Source: JASGDB01 sp049841315 (GTDB lineage: Bacteria > Bacteroidota > Bacteroidia > Flavobacteriales > Weeksellaceae). Taken from it: DNA of 51,933 nucleotides. Under the pieces are notes generated by a model. That model was not told where the DNA came from. It made no database searches and saw only the letters and a list, made by a program, of their open reading frames with translations. Location of the stretch: assembly GCA_049841315.1 (NCBI GenBank), contig JASGDB010000040.1:1-51933 (forward strand). The letters run 5' to 3'. The translations under genes were made by a program, and so were the position numbers. This document shows positions 32,401 to 41,370 of the stretch, one piece after another (within the stretch, counting starts at the first letter, position 1; each line of letters begins with the position of its first letter).

Positions 32401-32484
32401 TTTTTTTCAATTTAGAGATTAAGGAATTCAGAGATTTAGAAATTATCAGCGTCTAATTTATGAATCTCTGAATTTCTAAATTTT

Positions 32485-34533
32485 TTAATCTTTTAAATCT
32501 TCAAGTTTTAAAAGGAATGCATATTCCAGCGCATCTTCTTTCAGGCTTTCAAATCTTCCGCTTGCTCCGCCGTGTCCCGAACTCATATCCGTTTTGAAAA
32601 TCAGAATATTATTATCGGTTTTCAAATCGCGGAGTTTTGCCGTCCATTTTGCAGGTTCCCAATACTGCACCTGAGAATCATGCAAACCAGTCGTAATCAA
32701 TATGTTCGGATAATTTTTTGCTTCCACATTATCATAAGGTGAATAGGATTTCATGTACTCATAATATTCCTTATCGTTCGGATTTCCCCATTCATCGTAT
32801 TCTCCCGTTGTTAAAGGAATCGTCTCGTCCAGCATTGTTGTTACCACATCCACAAAGGGAACTTGCGCCACAATTCCGTTGAAAAGTTCCGGTTCGTAAT
32901 TCATCACAGCACCGACTAAAAGTCCGCCTGCGCTTCCGCCCATTGCGTACAAATGCTTTTCCGAAGTATAACGCTCCTTCACCAGAAATTTTCCGGCATC
33001 GATGAAATCATAAAACGTATTCTTTTTGTAAAGAAGTTTTCCGTCTTCATACCATTCACGCCCCAGATATTCTCCTCCGCGGATGTGTGCAATCGCATAG
33101 ATAAAACCTCTGTCCAAAATAGAAAGCCTCACACTCGAAAAACTCGCATCCACCGTATGTCCGTAGCTTCCATAACCATAAAGAAGCAACGGTGTTTTCT
33201 CTGATTTCACCGTATTTTTATGATAAACCAGTGAAACCGGAATTTGGGTTTTTCCATCTCTTGACGGCGCCCAGATTCTTTCGGAAATATAATTTTCCGG
33301 GGAAAATGTTCCGCCCAGCACTTCCTGTTGTTTCAAAAGTGTGGTTGTGCGGTTTTTCATATCGTATTCATACGTCGAACCCGGAACTGTCAGCGAAGTA
33401 TAGCCGAACCTCAGCTTTTCTGTGTCGAATTCCAGATTCAGACCGATATATGCGGTATACGTTGGGTCATTGAAAGGAAGATAATGAGAATTCCCGGTTG
33501 GGTTTTCAATGATTTTAATTTGCAAAAGACCTTCGGTTCGTTCTTCCAAAACTAAAAAATCTTTAAAAATCTCAAAACCTTCCAATAACGTTTCTTTGCG
33601 GTGCGGAATGACATCCTGCCAGTTTTTCATTTCGGGAGTTTCGACTTTGGTTTTTACGAGCTTGAAATTCGTGGCATCATCTGCATTGGTAATGATGTAA
33701 AATTCATCTTCGTAATGCTCAATCGCATATTCCAAATCGGGTTTTCTTTCCTGAACCACTTTCCATTCCGCCAGAACATCGTCCGCTGGAATAAAACGGT
33801 GCTCATCCGAAATCGTACTCGAACTCGCAATGAAAATATAGTGCAGTGATTTGGTTTTAAACAAATTCACGTCAAAGGCTTCGTCTTTTTCATGATAAAT
33901 CAGAACATCCTGCGAAGAATCCGTCCCGAGTTCGTGTCTGTACACCTGAAACGCTCTCAGATTTTTGTCTTTTTTGATATAAAAAACATGGCGGTTATCA
34001 TTTGCCCAAACGGCTTTTCCTGTAGTATCGGTGATTTTGTCCTGAAGAATTTCTCCGGTGTTAAGATTTTTAAACTGTATCGTGTAAATTCTCCGCCCGA
34101 GGTCGTCGGTTGAAAAGGCGGTAATTTCGTTATTCATGCTTACTGCAACGCTTCCCACTTCAAAAAACTCGTGTCCTTCCGCCAGAATATTGACATCAAG
34201 AATCAGTTCTTCCTCATTGTCGAGGGATTGCTGTTTTCTTGTAAAAACGGGATACTCCTTTCCTTCCTTATATTTTACAATGTACCAATATCCGTTGAAA
34301 AAATACGGAAGCGATTCGTCGTCTTTTTTGTATCGGGATTTCATTTCCTCATAGAGATTTTCCTGCAATTCTTCCGTGTCTTTCATGATGAAATCACAGT
34401 ACGCATTTTCATCTTTCAGGTATTGGATGACTTCGGGATTTCCCCTCTCATTCAGCCAGAAATAAGGGTCAATTCTCGTATCGGCATGTATGGTGAGGGG
34501 TTTTTCGGTTTTTTTTGCCTTTGGTGCTTCCAT
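32485..34533 (-). CDS. ptrB: Oligopeptidase B (S9 family serine peptidase)
   Basis: A 682-residue prolyl-oligopeptidase-family enzyme. The N-terminal half is a beta-propeller (DPYFWLNERGNPEVIQYLKD start); the C-terminal alpha/beta-hydrolase has the nucleophile in YAMGGSAGGLLVGAV, the acid in LITTGLHDSQVQYWEP and the His in SSGHGGASGRFE. ERIWAPSRDGKTQIPVSLVY marks the start of the hydrolase domain. It cleaves short peptides after basic residues. No signal peptide is seen, so it is probably cytosolic or periplasmic by another route. The start at 34533 (MEAPKAKKTEKPL) is preferred over 34563, which would add ten basic residues. Confidence 0.94.
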   Translation of the reverse strand: MEAPKAKKTEKPLTIHADTRIDPYFWLNERGNPEVIQYLKDENAYCDFIMKDTEELQENLYEEMKSRYKKDDESLPYFFNGYWYIVKYKEGKEYPVFTRKQQSLDNEEELILDVNILAEGHEFFEVGSVAVSMNNEITAFSTDDLGRRIYTIQFKNLNTGEILQDKITDTTGKAVWANDNRHVFYIKKDKNLRAFQVYRHELGTDSSQDVLIYHEKDEAFDVNLFKTKSLHYIFIASSSTISDEHRFIPADDVLAEWKVVQERKPDLEYAIEHYEDEFYIITNADDATNFKLVKTKVETPEMKNWQDVIPHRKETLLEGFEIFKDFLVLEERTEGLLQIKIIENPTGNSHYLPFNDPTYTAYIGLNLEFDTEKLRFGYTSLTVPGSTYEYDMKNRTTTLLKQQEVLGGTFSPENYISERIWAPSRDGKTQIPVSLVYHKNTVKSEKTPLLLYGYGSYGHTVDASFSSVRLSILDRGFIYAIAHIRGGEYLGREWYEDGKLLYKKNTFYDFIDAGKFLVKERYTSEKHLYAMGGSAGGLLVGAVMNYEPELFNGIVAQVPFVDVVTTMLDETIPLTTGEYDEWGNPNDKEYYEYMKSYSPYDNVEAKNYPNILITTGLHDSQVQYWEPAKWTAKLRDLKTDNNILIFKTDMSSGHGGASGRFESLKEDALEYAFLLKLEDLKD

Positions 34534-34617
34534 TTTTATAGAAAGTTTTCTTTTTTTGAACAAAAAACCATCTCATCCTAAAGGAAAAGACGGTTATACA
34601 ATCTTGGTTTCCGTAAT

Positions 34618-35358
34618 TTATTTGTTTAAATCCCGGATGTATTTTTCTATCGCCATGGTCATGGACGGCGTTTCTTTGGTGGGCGCCATCACATCCACAC
34701 GAAGTCCCGCGTCTTCCGCTGCTTGTTTCGTGGTATTTCCGAATACTCCGATTTTGGTGTCTCCCTGCTTGAATTTTTTGAAATTTTCTTTAAGCGAACG
34801 GATTCCCTGCGGACTGAAAAAAACCAGCATGTCGTAATCCTTCACATTGATATCGGAAAGGTCGGAGCATACGGTTCTGTACATAATCGCTCTCGTCCAT
34901 TCGATATTGGCGGCATCGAGCGTTTTGACAATTTCCGGACTCAGTACATCTGATGACGGAAGAAGATATTTTTCCGACGGATATTTTTTGAAAAGCGGGT
35001 TCAGGTCTGAAAAATTTTTCTCCCCGAAGCTGATTTTTCTTTTTCTGTATATGATGTGTTTTTGAAGATAATTGGCAACCGCTTCCGACTGGCAGATATA
35101 TCTCATACTATCGGGAACTTGAAAGCGCATTTCTTCGGCCAGACGAAAATAATGGTCAATGGCATTTTTACTGGTAAAAATGATTCCGGTATATTGGGAA
35201 AGGTCGATTTTCTGTGTTCTCAGTTCCTTTGCATCCACGCCTTCCACATGGATAAAAGGGCGAAAATTGATTTGAATTTTTTCTTTTTTCGCAATCTCCA
35301 GATAGGGCGAAGATTCGTTCGGTGCAGGCTGCGAAACCAGTATAGATTTAATTTTCAT
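34618..35358 (-). CDS. hemD: Uroporphyrinogen-III synthase family protein (HemD)
   Basis: A 246-residue protein with the two-lobed HemD fold: KSILVSQPAPNESSPYLEIA, then GIIFTSKNAIDHYFRLAEEM, later DMLVFFSPQGIRSLKENF and KIGVFGNTTKQAAEDAGLRV. HemD closes the tetrapyrrole ring in haem synthesis. The Bacteroidota members are divergent but consistently annotated so. The ATG at 35358 starts the domain; upstream codons in the same frame run into the neighbouring gene. It follows the DUF4271 gene by 14 bases, a pairing I recall in many Flavobacteriia. Confidence 0.88.
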   Translation of the reverse strand: MKIKSILVSQPAPNESSPYLEIAKKEKIQINFRPFIHVEGVDAKELRTQKIDLSQYTGIIFTSKNAIDHYFRLAEEMRFQVPDSMRYICQSEAVANYLQKHIIYRKRKISFGEKNFSDLNPLFKKYPSEKYLLPSSDVLSPEIVKTLDAANIEWTRAIMYRTVCSDLSDINVKDYDMLVFFSPQGIRSLKENFKKFKQGDTKIGVFGNTTKQAAEDAGLRVDVMAPTKETPSMTMAIEKYIRDLNK

Positions 35359-35372
35359 CTTCAAAAAACTTA

Positions 35373-36080
35373 CTAAAAAAACAGTAGTCTCCACAGTGCC
35401 AATAACGGCACAATTTGGAGGGTGCAAATATACAAAATTTTATAATACCATTTTTCGGGCAGAATTTGATTTTTATGAAGAAAGTAGAAAAATATTTTAA
35501 AAACAAAAAGAAAAGCGAATAAAACAAAGTAAATACGCAGGGCTTTCTGCCTGTCAATATCAAAATAATAATGCACAACACACAAGATTCCAACCAGAAT
35601 GGAACCTCCCAGATAAAATTTTGTAGCAGTGAAATAATAACGGCTCCACTTTCTTATATTATCAATTCCGGAGTAGAAAAGATAAGCCAGCGATGTTTTC
35701 AGGAGGAAAAAAATGCTTATACAAATAAATGTATATCCGAATTTATTGAGCTCCAGACCAAAAAGCGGCAGGTCGGCGGCTTTTTTCGGAACAATGGGAA
35801 TGTACTGCGAAATCAAAACCGAGGACACCGTGCAGAATACTACGGAAGTAATCACCCAGGTAAGAAAATTGTTGCTGGAATCTATATATTCCTGCATCAT
35901 AAATGTTTTGAGACTGATGTTGCGAAGCAGAAAAATAAACATCAGTATATACACAAAACCGCATAACAGCAGTGTTATGATGACCCAGTCGTTATTTTCA
36001 GCAATTCTTACCACAAAATTTTTTGTAAAAATAGGGAATAAATACGGAATATTTATTTTTTGTAATTTTGTAAAAATCAT
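35373..36080 (-). CDS. DUF4271 integral membrane protein
   Basis: A 235-residue protein with about six transmembrane helices (for example VIITLLLCGFVYILMFIFLL, LTWVITSVVFCTVSSVLI and the C-terminal LYICTLQIVPLLALWRLLFF). The RIAENNDW motif before helix 1 and the LPEKWYYKILYICTLQI end mark the Bacteroidota-only DUF4271 family, of unknown function, usually upstream of hemD. The ATG at 36080 gives a longer head than usual; a GTG at 36014, directly before VRIAENNDW, would fit the family better and leave the toxin-antitoxin promoter at 36063 free. Confidence 0.87.
   Translation of the reverse strand: MIFTKLQKINIPYLFPIFTKNFVVRIAENNDWVIITLLLCGFVYILMFIFLLRNISLKTFMMQEYIDSSNNFLTWVITSVVFCTVSSVLISQYIPIVPKKAADLPLFGLELNKFGYTFICISIFFLLKTSLAYLFYSGIDNIRKWSRYYFTATKFYLGGSILVGILCVVHYYFDIDRQKALRIYFVLFAFLFVFKIFFYFLHKNQILPEKWYYKILYICTLQIVPLLALWRLLFF
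36063..36070 (+). promoter_or_regulatory. -7 box of the toxin-antitoxin pair
   Basis: TAATTTTG matches TAnnTTTG, 15 bases before the antitoxin ATG. It overlaps the first codons of the divergent DUF4271 gene if that gene starts at 36080. Confidence 0.4.
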
Positions 36081-36085
36081 CAGAG

Positions 36086-36316
36086 ATGGAAACCCTTACC
36101 ATAAAAATCAAAAAGAAAAACAATGTTTCGGTTATTAAAAAGATACTGAACGCATTGGACGTGGAAATCATCGAAAAATCCGAACCGAAAGAAATTACCA
36201 ATCCGGAAATTTTGAAAATGTTGAAAGATATTGAAGAAAATAAAAACAATCCCGAATATTTTGAGAAGAATTTCAAAACCGTAAATCCGGACAATATATG
36301 GGAAAGTATTTTGTAA
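36086..36316 (+). CDS. Antitoxin of a YoeB-type module
   Basis: A 76-residue acidic/basic protein: an N-terminal strand-rich half (METLTIKIKKKNNVSVIKKI) that may bind DNA as a dimer and a C-terminal extended, acidic half (NPEILKMLKDIEENKNNPEY) of the kind that wraps a toxin. Sequence similarity to a named family (DUF2683-like) is only tentative. It overlaps the toxin gene by 19 bases, so the antitoxin is made first. Expected to repress its own promoter with the toxin as corepressor. Confidence 0.78.
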   Translation: METLTIKIKKKNNVSVIKKILNALDVEIIEKSEPKEITNPEILKMLKDIEENKNNPEYFEKNFKTVNPDNIWESIL

Positions 36317-36579
36317 AACTCAGTCCGAAAGCAGAAGACGATTTAAAAAGATTGAAGAAATCGGGAAGAAAATCAGACATCAATAAAGTTGATGCTGTTT
36401 TTAAGGAACTTTCTGAAAATCCAAGAGAAGGAACGGGAAAGCCGGAACAATTAAAATATTATTCTTCCGAAGTTTGGAGCAGAAGACTCAACCAAAAAGA
36501 CAGAATTGTATATCAAATTCAAGATTTTGAAATTCGGGTTTTGGTTTTAAATATTCTCGGTCATTATTCTGATAAATAA
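36298..36579 (+). CDS. Txe/YoeB family mRNA interferase toxin
   Basis: A 93-residue RelE-superfamily toxin. YFVKLSPKAEDDLKRLKKSG, NPREGTGKPEQLKYYSSEVW and RRLNQKDRIVYQI, with the end ILGHYSDK, form the YoeB signature; the C-terminal His-Tyr pair and the Glu/Arg in the strands are the ribosome-dependent mRNA cleavage residues. All are present, so the toxin is likely active. The genes before and behind are unrelated metabolic genes, as usual for a solitary module. Confidence 0.9.
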   Translation: MGKYFVKLSPKAEDDLKRLKKSGRKSDINKVDAVFKELSENPREGTGKPEQLKYYSSEVWSRRLNQKDRIVYQIQDFEIRVLVLNILGHYSDK

Positions 36580-36597
36580 ATTTCATTAAAAACAAAA

Positions 36598-37626
36598 ATG
36601 AATTACCTCATTACAGGCGGAAGCGGATTTATCGGCTCGCATCTTGCAGAACAATTATTGAAAAACGGACATTCTGTCATTAACATTGACAATTTTGACG
36701 ACTTTTACGATTACAAAATAAAAATCCGGAATACTTTTGAAAGCACCGGAAACGCTTTTGAATTTGATTTTTCGGATAAGGAAACCGACATTCAAAAACT
36801 GATTTCCAAAGTCAATTCCGAAAATTATCACATTTATTATCAAGACATTAGAGATAAAAACGGTTTGCAGAAAATCTTTGAAAACCACAAAATAGATTTG
36901 GTTATTCATCTCGCTGCATTGGCAGGAGTTCGTCCGTCTATTGAAAGACCTTTGGACTACGAAGAAGTCAATATCCGCGGAACGATGAACCTTTGGGAAT
37001 TGTGCAAAAATTTTGAGGTTAAAAAATTTGTTTGTGCTTCATCTTCAAGCGTTTACGGAAACAATGAGAAAATCCCTTTCTCCGAAACCGATAATGTCGA
37101 TAACCCGATTTCGCCTTATGCCGCAACCAAAAAAGCAGGAGAAATTCTCGGTCACGTTTATCATCATTTGTATAAAATCGATATGATTCAGTTGCGGTTT
37201 TTCACGGTTTACGGACCACGGCAAAGACCGGATTTGGCGATTCACAAATTCACGAAACTCATTTCCGAAAATCTCGAAATTCCGTTTTACGGCGACGGTT
37301 CTACGGCGAGAGATTATACGTTTGTGGAAGACATTATCGACGGAATTTTGAAATCCGTTCAATACCTCGAAACTCACGAAAACGTTTATGAAATCATCAA
37401 TCTCGGAGAAAGCGAAGTGATTACGCTCAACGAAATGGTTTATACCATCGAAGAAACTTTAGAAAAAAAATCCATAAAAAACAATCTTCCGATGCAGCCC
37501 GGCGATGTTCTGAAAACCAATGCAGATATTACAAAAGCAAAAACATTAATCGGCTACAAACCAACCACCAACTTCCAAAATGGCATAAAAAAGTTTGTGG
37601 AATGGTTTTTGGGAAACAGAGGTTAG
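36598..37626 (+). CDS. NAD-dependent epimerase (UDP-glucuronate 4-epimerase-like)
   Basis: A 342-residue extended short-chain dehydrogenase: NAD loop GGSGFIGSHLAEQL at 7-20, HLAALAGVRPSIERPLDYEE, SSSVYGNNEKIPFSE, the catalytic YAATKKAGE and RFFTVYGPRQRPDLAIHKF. The 'GVRPSI..P..Y...N..GT' and 'FYGDGSTARDYTFVEDI' blocks are typical of UDP-glucuronate 4-epimerases. A segment at about 45-75 (FESTGNAFEFDFSDKETDIQ) is longer than in the shorter relatives. It supplies a sugar nucleotide for surface polysaccharides; no other such genes are close by. Confidence 0.9.
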   Translation: MNYLITGGSGFIGSHLAEQLLKNGHSVINIDNFDDFYDYKIKIRNTFESTGNAFEFDFSDKETDIQKLISKVNSENYHIYYQDIRDKNGLQKIFENHKIDLVIHLAALAGVRPSIERPLDYEEVNIRGTMNLWELCKNFEVKKFVCASSSSVYGNNEKIPFSETDNVDNPISPYAATKKAGEILGHVYHHLYKIDMIQLRFFTVYGPRQRPDLAIHKFTKLISENLEIPFYGDGSTARDYTFVEDIIDGILKSVQYLETHENVYEIINLGESEVITLNEMVYTIEETLEKKSIKNNLPMQPGDVLKTNADITKAKTLIGYKPTTNFQNGIKKFVEWFLGNRG

Positions 37627-37722
37627 CGTTTTGCAATAGGTTTCAGCAAATTTTTTTATGACATAAGCCGCCGCTAACAGCAATCCGCTAAAAATCAGCA
37701 ATAAAAATAGTTGAAATCTCAT
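37546..37722 (-). CDS. Possible small membrane protein antisense to the epimerase 3' end
   Basis: A 58-codon frame with ATG at 37722; the first 22 residues (MRFQLFLLLIFSGLLLAAAYV) form a strong hydrophobic segment and IKKFAETYCKTLTS follows. Its first half lies in the gap between two plus-strand genes, its second half is antisense to the epimerase. The hydrophobic start suggests a real gene; no family is known to me and no promoter was recognised. Confidence 0.3.
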   Translation of the reverse strand: MRFQLFLLLIFSGLLLAAAYVIKKFAETYCKTLTSVSQKPFHKLFYAILEVGGWFVAD

Positions 37723-37739
37723 CTAAATTTTTACTTTTG
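37711..37739 (+). promoter_or_regulatory. Promoter TTG-N18-TACTTTTG of the DUF2795 gene
   Basis: TTG at 37711-37713 and TACTTTTG at 37732-37739, 18 bases apart. ATG at 37757. Confidence 0.55.
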
Positions 37740-37756
37740 CAAAAAATTAGAATAAT

Positions 37757-37978
37757 ATGTACTGGACTTTAGAATTAGCTTCATATTTAAGCGACGCACC
37801 TTGGCCGATGACAAAGGCTGAGCTTATTGATTACGCCATCAGAACAGGTGCACCAATGGAAGTGGTAGAAAACCTTCAGGCAATCGAAGACGAGGGCGAA
37901 ATCTACGAATCTATCGAAGAGGTTTGGAGTGATTATCCTACCGATGAAGATTTCCTCTGGAACGAAGACGAATATTAA
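37757..37978 (+). CDS. DUF2795 domain protein
   Basis: A 73-residue protein: YLSDAPWPMTKAELIDYAIR, TGAPMEVVENLQAIEDEGE and a strongly acidic end EEVWSDYPTDEDFLWNEDEY, the DUF2795 pattern of Flavobacteriia. Function unknown; it is small, acidic and expressed from its own good promoter just ahead of secA, from which it is separated by about 110 bases of AT-rich tandem-like sequence (aacaatgtaacaatg). Confidence 0.85.
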   Translation: MYWTLELASYLSDAPWPMTKAELIDYAIRTGAPMEVVENLQAIEDEGEIYESIEEVWSDYPTDEDFLWNEDEY

Positions 37979-38090
37979 AAAAAATATAACAATATAGTAA
38001 TTTAACAATGTAACAATGATTTTTGTGAACTTGTTAAAGGCGTTTTGAATTGTTACACTGCTACATTGTTAAATTGTTAAATTAAAAAAA

Positions 38091-41000
38091 ATGAGTTTTT
38101 TAAATCAAATTCTTAAAAGTTTTTTGGGAGACAAAAACGCCAAAGACCTTAAAGAAGTAAAAAAAGTAGTTGCCAAAATAAAAGCGGTTGAACCTCAAAT
38201 AAACGGGCTGTCTGATGACGGACTGAGAGAAAAAACCGAAGAATTTAAAGCTAAAATTAAAGCGGCATCTGCAAAATTCACAGAACAAATCGCACAGATA
38301 AAGGAAAAGATTGAATCTTCTTCAAATATTGATGAAAAAGAAGCTCTCTTTTCAAAAATAGAGGAATTAAAGAAAAATTCTTACGAAGCCGAAGAAAAAG
38401 TTCTGAACGAAATTCTTCCCGAAGCCTTTGCTCTTATCAAAGAAACCGCAAAAAGATGGGCTGAAAAAGGAGAAATCCGTGTAAAAGCAACCGAACAGGA
38501 CAGAGAATTGGCTTCAACTAAAGATTTCGTTGAAATAGATGGCGACACTGCCGTTTGGAAAAACAAATGGAACGCTGCCGGAACGGAAATCGTTTGGGAT
38601 ATGATTCATTACGACACTCAGTTTATTGGTGGTGTCGTTCTCCATTCCGGAAAAATTGCGGAAATGGCAACCGGAGAAGGGAAAACTTTGGTGGGAACAC
38701 TGCCGATTTATCTGAATGCACTTCCCGGAAGAGGCGTTCACGTTGTAACCGTAAACGATTATCTTGCAAAAAGAGACTCCGCCTGGATGGGACCTTTGTA
38801 CCAGTTTCACGGTTTAACGATTGATTGTATCGACCTTCATCAGCCGAATTCCGACGGAAGAAGAAAAGCCTACAATTCCGATATTACTTACGGAACGAAC
38901 AACGAATTTGGTTTCGACTATCTGAGAGATAATATGGTAACTTCTCCGGACGAGCTTGTTCAGAGAGATTTGAATTTTGCGATTGTAGATGAGGTGGATT
39001 CTGTTTTGATTGACGATGCAAGAACTCCGCTCATCATTTCCGGGCCTGTTCCGCAAGGCGACCGACAGGAATTTGACGTTCTGAAACCATCGGTGGACAG
39101 AATTGTGGAAGTTCAGAAAAAAACGGTTACGACCATTTTTAACGAAGCCAAAAAACTCATCGCCGCAGGAAATACCAAAGAAGGCGGTTTCAAATTATTA
39201 CAGGCGTACAGAGGTCTTCCTAAAAACAGACAGCTCATAAAATTCCTTTCCGAGGGCGGAAACAAGGCTTTACTGCAAAAAGTAGAAGGGCAGTATATGC
39301 AGGACAACAACCGCGATATGCCGAAGGTAGATAAAGACCTTTACTTCGTTATCGATGAGAAAAACAATCAAATCGACTTAACCGACAAAGGTGTTGAATA
39401 TATGTCGCAGGGAAATTCCGACCCGAGCTTTTTCGTACTTCAAGACATCGGAACTGAAATCGCTGAACTGGAAGCCAAAAATCTCACAAAAGAAGAAGAA
39501 TTTGCCGAAAAAGAAAGACTTTTCAGTGATTTTGCAGAAAAATCCGAGAGAATTCACACTTTAAATCAATTACTAAAAGCATATACTTTATTTGAAAAAG
39601 ATGATGAATATGTGGTAATGGACGGCGAAGTGAAAATCGTAGATGAGCAGACAGGGCGTATCATGGAAGGAAGACGTTATTCCGACGGACTTCATCAGGC
39701 AATCGAAGCCAAAGAAAACGTAAAAATCGAAGCCGCAACCCAAACTTTTGCAACAATCACTTTGCAGAATTACTTCCGTATGTACAACAAACTTGCGGGA
39801 ATGACCGGTACTGCGGAAACCGAAGCCGGAGAATTTTGGCAGATTTACAAACTTGACGTAGTGGTAATACCTACCAACAGACCGATACAGAGAGATGACA
39901 GACAGGATTTGGTTTACAAAACCAACCGCGAAAAATACAACGCCGTAATCGAAGAAATCGAAAAACTGACCTCCGCCGGAAGACCGGTTTTGGTGGGAAC
40001 AACTTCGGTGGAAATTTCACAATTATTGTCAAAAGCATTGCAGTTAAGAAAAATCCAGCATCAGGTTCTGAATGCAAAACTCCACCAAAAAGAAGCAGAC
40101 ATTGTTGCGGAAGCCGGAAGACCGGGCGTGGTAACCATCGCTACCAACATGGCAGGGCGTGGAACGGACATCAAACTGAGAGACGGCGTGAAAGAAGCCG
40201 GAGGTCTTGCGATTATCGGTACGGAAAGACACGATTCCAGACGTGTGGACAGGCAGTTGAGAGGTCGTGCCGGAAGACAGGGAGACCCGGGAAGCTCACA
40301 GTTCTACGTTTCCCTCGAAGACAAACTGATGCGTCTTTTCGGTTCGGAAAGAATCGCCAAAATGATGGACAGAATGGGACACAAGGAAGGCGAAGTGATT
40401 CAACATTCCATGATTACCAAATCCATCGAAAGAGCACAGAAAAAAGTTGAGGAAAACAACTTCGGAATCCGTAAAAGACTTCTGGAATACGATGATGTGA
40501 TGAACAAGCAGCGTGATGTCATTTATAAAAGAAGAAAAAATGCACTATTCGGCGACCACCTGAAATACGACATTTCCAACATGATTTTTGATGTAGCTAA
40601 TTCTATTGCTACCAAAGGAAAAGCGGGAGATTTTAAAGATTTTGAATATGAAATCATTAAAACCTTTACCATGCAGTCTCCGGTTACGGAAGAAGAATTC
40701 AAATCCAAAAGCATTGAGGAACTTACCAATATCCTTTACAAAGCCGCAGAGGAAGATTATAAAATGAAGCTGGATTTGATGAAAGAAAAAGCCTTCCCTA
40801 TCATTGAAAATGTGTACAAAAATCAGGGGCAGATGTTCAAAATGATACAGGTTCCGTTCACGGACGGGCATAAAACGATGACCGTTGTAACCAACCTTGA
40901 AAAAGCACACGAAACGCATTGCGAAAGCCTGATTAACGATTATGAAAAGAACATCACGCTCGCCATTATCGACGAAAACTGGAAACAGCATCTGAGAGAA

Positions 41001-41159
41001 ATGGACGACCTGAGACGCTCTTCACAAGGTGCGGTTTACGAGCAGAAAGACCCGCTGGTAATCTACAAACAGGAATCTTTCTACTTGTTCAGCGAAGTGG
41101 TGGACAAAATGAATAAAGAAATTGTTTCATTTTTGTACAAAGGAGAAATACCTTCGTAA
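38091..41159 (+). CDS. secA: SecA, preprotein translocase ATPase
   Basis: A 1022-residue SecA. Walker A MATGEGKTLVGTLP, helicase motif DEVDSVLIDDARTPLI, motif V ATNMAGRGTDIKL and motif VI GTERHDSRRVDRQLRGRAGR are intact. Insertions after the N-terminal helices (residues 60-100, Lys/Glu-rich) and at about 320-420 are typical of the Bacteroidota form. The C-terminus ends at SFLYKGEIPS, without the Cys-rich zinc tail (CxCxSGKK..) that binds SecB in proteobacteria. Drives Sec-dependent export, the first step for type IX cargo. A strong terminator follows. Confidence 0.97.
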   Translation: MSFLNQILKSFLGDKNAKDLKEVKKVVAKIKAVEPQINGLSDDGLREKTEEFKAKIKAASAKFTEQIAQIKEKIESSSNIDEKEALFSKIEELKKNSYEAEEKVLNEILPEAFALIKETAKRWAEKGEIRVKATEQDRELASTKDFVEIDGDTAVWKNKWNAAGTEIVWDMIHYDTQFIGGVVLHSGKIAEMATGEGKTLVGTLPIYLNALPGRGVHVVTVNDYLAKRDSAWMGPLYQFHGLTIDCIDLHQPNSDGRRKAYNSDITYGTNNEFGFDYLRDNMVTSPDELVQRDLNFAIVDEVDSVLIDDARTPLIISGPVPQGDRQEFDVLKPSVDRIVEVQKKTVTTIFNEAKKLIAAGNTKEGGFKLLQAYRGLPKNRQLIKFLSEGGNKALLQKVEGQYMQDNNRDMPKVDKDLYFVIDEKNNQIDLTDKGVEYMSQGNSDPSFFVLQDIGTEIAELEAKNLTKEEEFAEKERLFSDFAEKSERIHTLNQLLKAYTLFEKDDEYVVMDGEVKIVDEQTGRIMEGRRYSDGLHQAIEAKENVKIEAATQTFATITLQNYFRMYNKLAGMTGTAETEAGEFWQIYKLDVVVIPTNRPIQRDDRQDLVYKTNREKYNAVIEEIEKLTSAGRPVLVGTTSVEISQLLSKALQLRKIQHQVLNAKLHQKEADIVAEAGRPGVVTIATNMAGRGTDIKLRDGVKEAGGLAIIGTERHDSRRVDRQLRGRAGRQGDPGSSQFYVSLEDKLMRLFGSERIAKMMDRMGHKEGEVIQHSMITKSIERAQKKVEENNFGIRKRLLEYDDVMNKQRDVIYKRRKNALFGDHLKYDISNMIFDVANSIATKGKAGDFKDFEYEIIKTFTMQSPVTEEEFKSKSIEELTNILYKAAEEDYKMKLDLMKEKAFPIIENVYKNQGQMFKMIQVPFTDGHKTMTVVTNLEKAHETHCESLINDYEKNITLAIIDENWKQHLREMDDLRRSSQGAVYEQKDPLVIYKQESFYLFSEVVDKMNKEIVSFLYKGEIPS

Positions 41160-41176
41160 AATAATTGAAAAAAGAT

Positions 41177-41216
41177 AAAATCCGCCTTTCCTGTTTTTTG
41201 GAGAGGCGGATTTTTT
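41177..41216 (+). terminator. Intrinsic terminator after secA
   Basis: Stem aaaatccgcctttcc / ggagaggcggatttt (one mismatch) with a T-rich loop and T-tail. Confidence 0.85.
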
Positions 41217-41256
41217 ATATGGCTTTTTTTTCATGATGCTTCGTAGAAGCATTTCC

Positions 41257-41370
41257 GTTCATAGAAATTGTAGATATTCCCAAACATAAGCTCCGTTAGG
41301 AGCGACCTGCTCAATTAACAGACCGCTCCTCCGGAGCTTTTTTCACGCCGCATTTATTTTTTCTATGAAC
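41257..41370. repeat. 114-bp palindromic element with 11-bp terminal inverted repeats
   Basis: Ends gttcatagaaa (41257-41267) and tttctatgaac (41360-41370) are exact inverted repeats. Inside, agctccgttaggagcg and cgctcctccggagct form a second inverted pair, giving a nested cruciform. A further palindrome gtccc-tat-gggac lies just outside at 41376-41388. The whole looks like a small non-autonomous element or a decayed family of Bacteroidota repeats. Confidence 0.7.
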
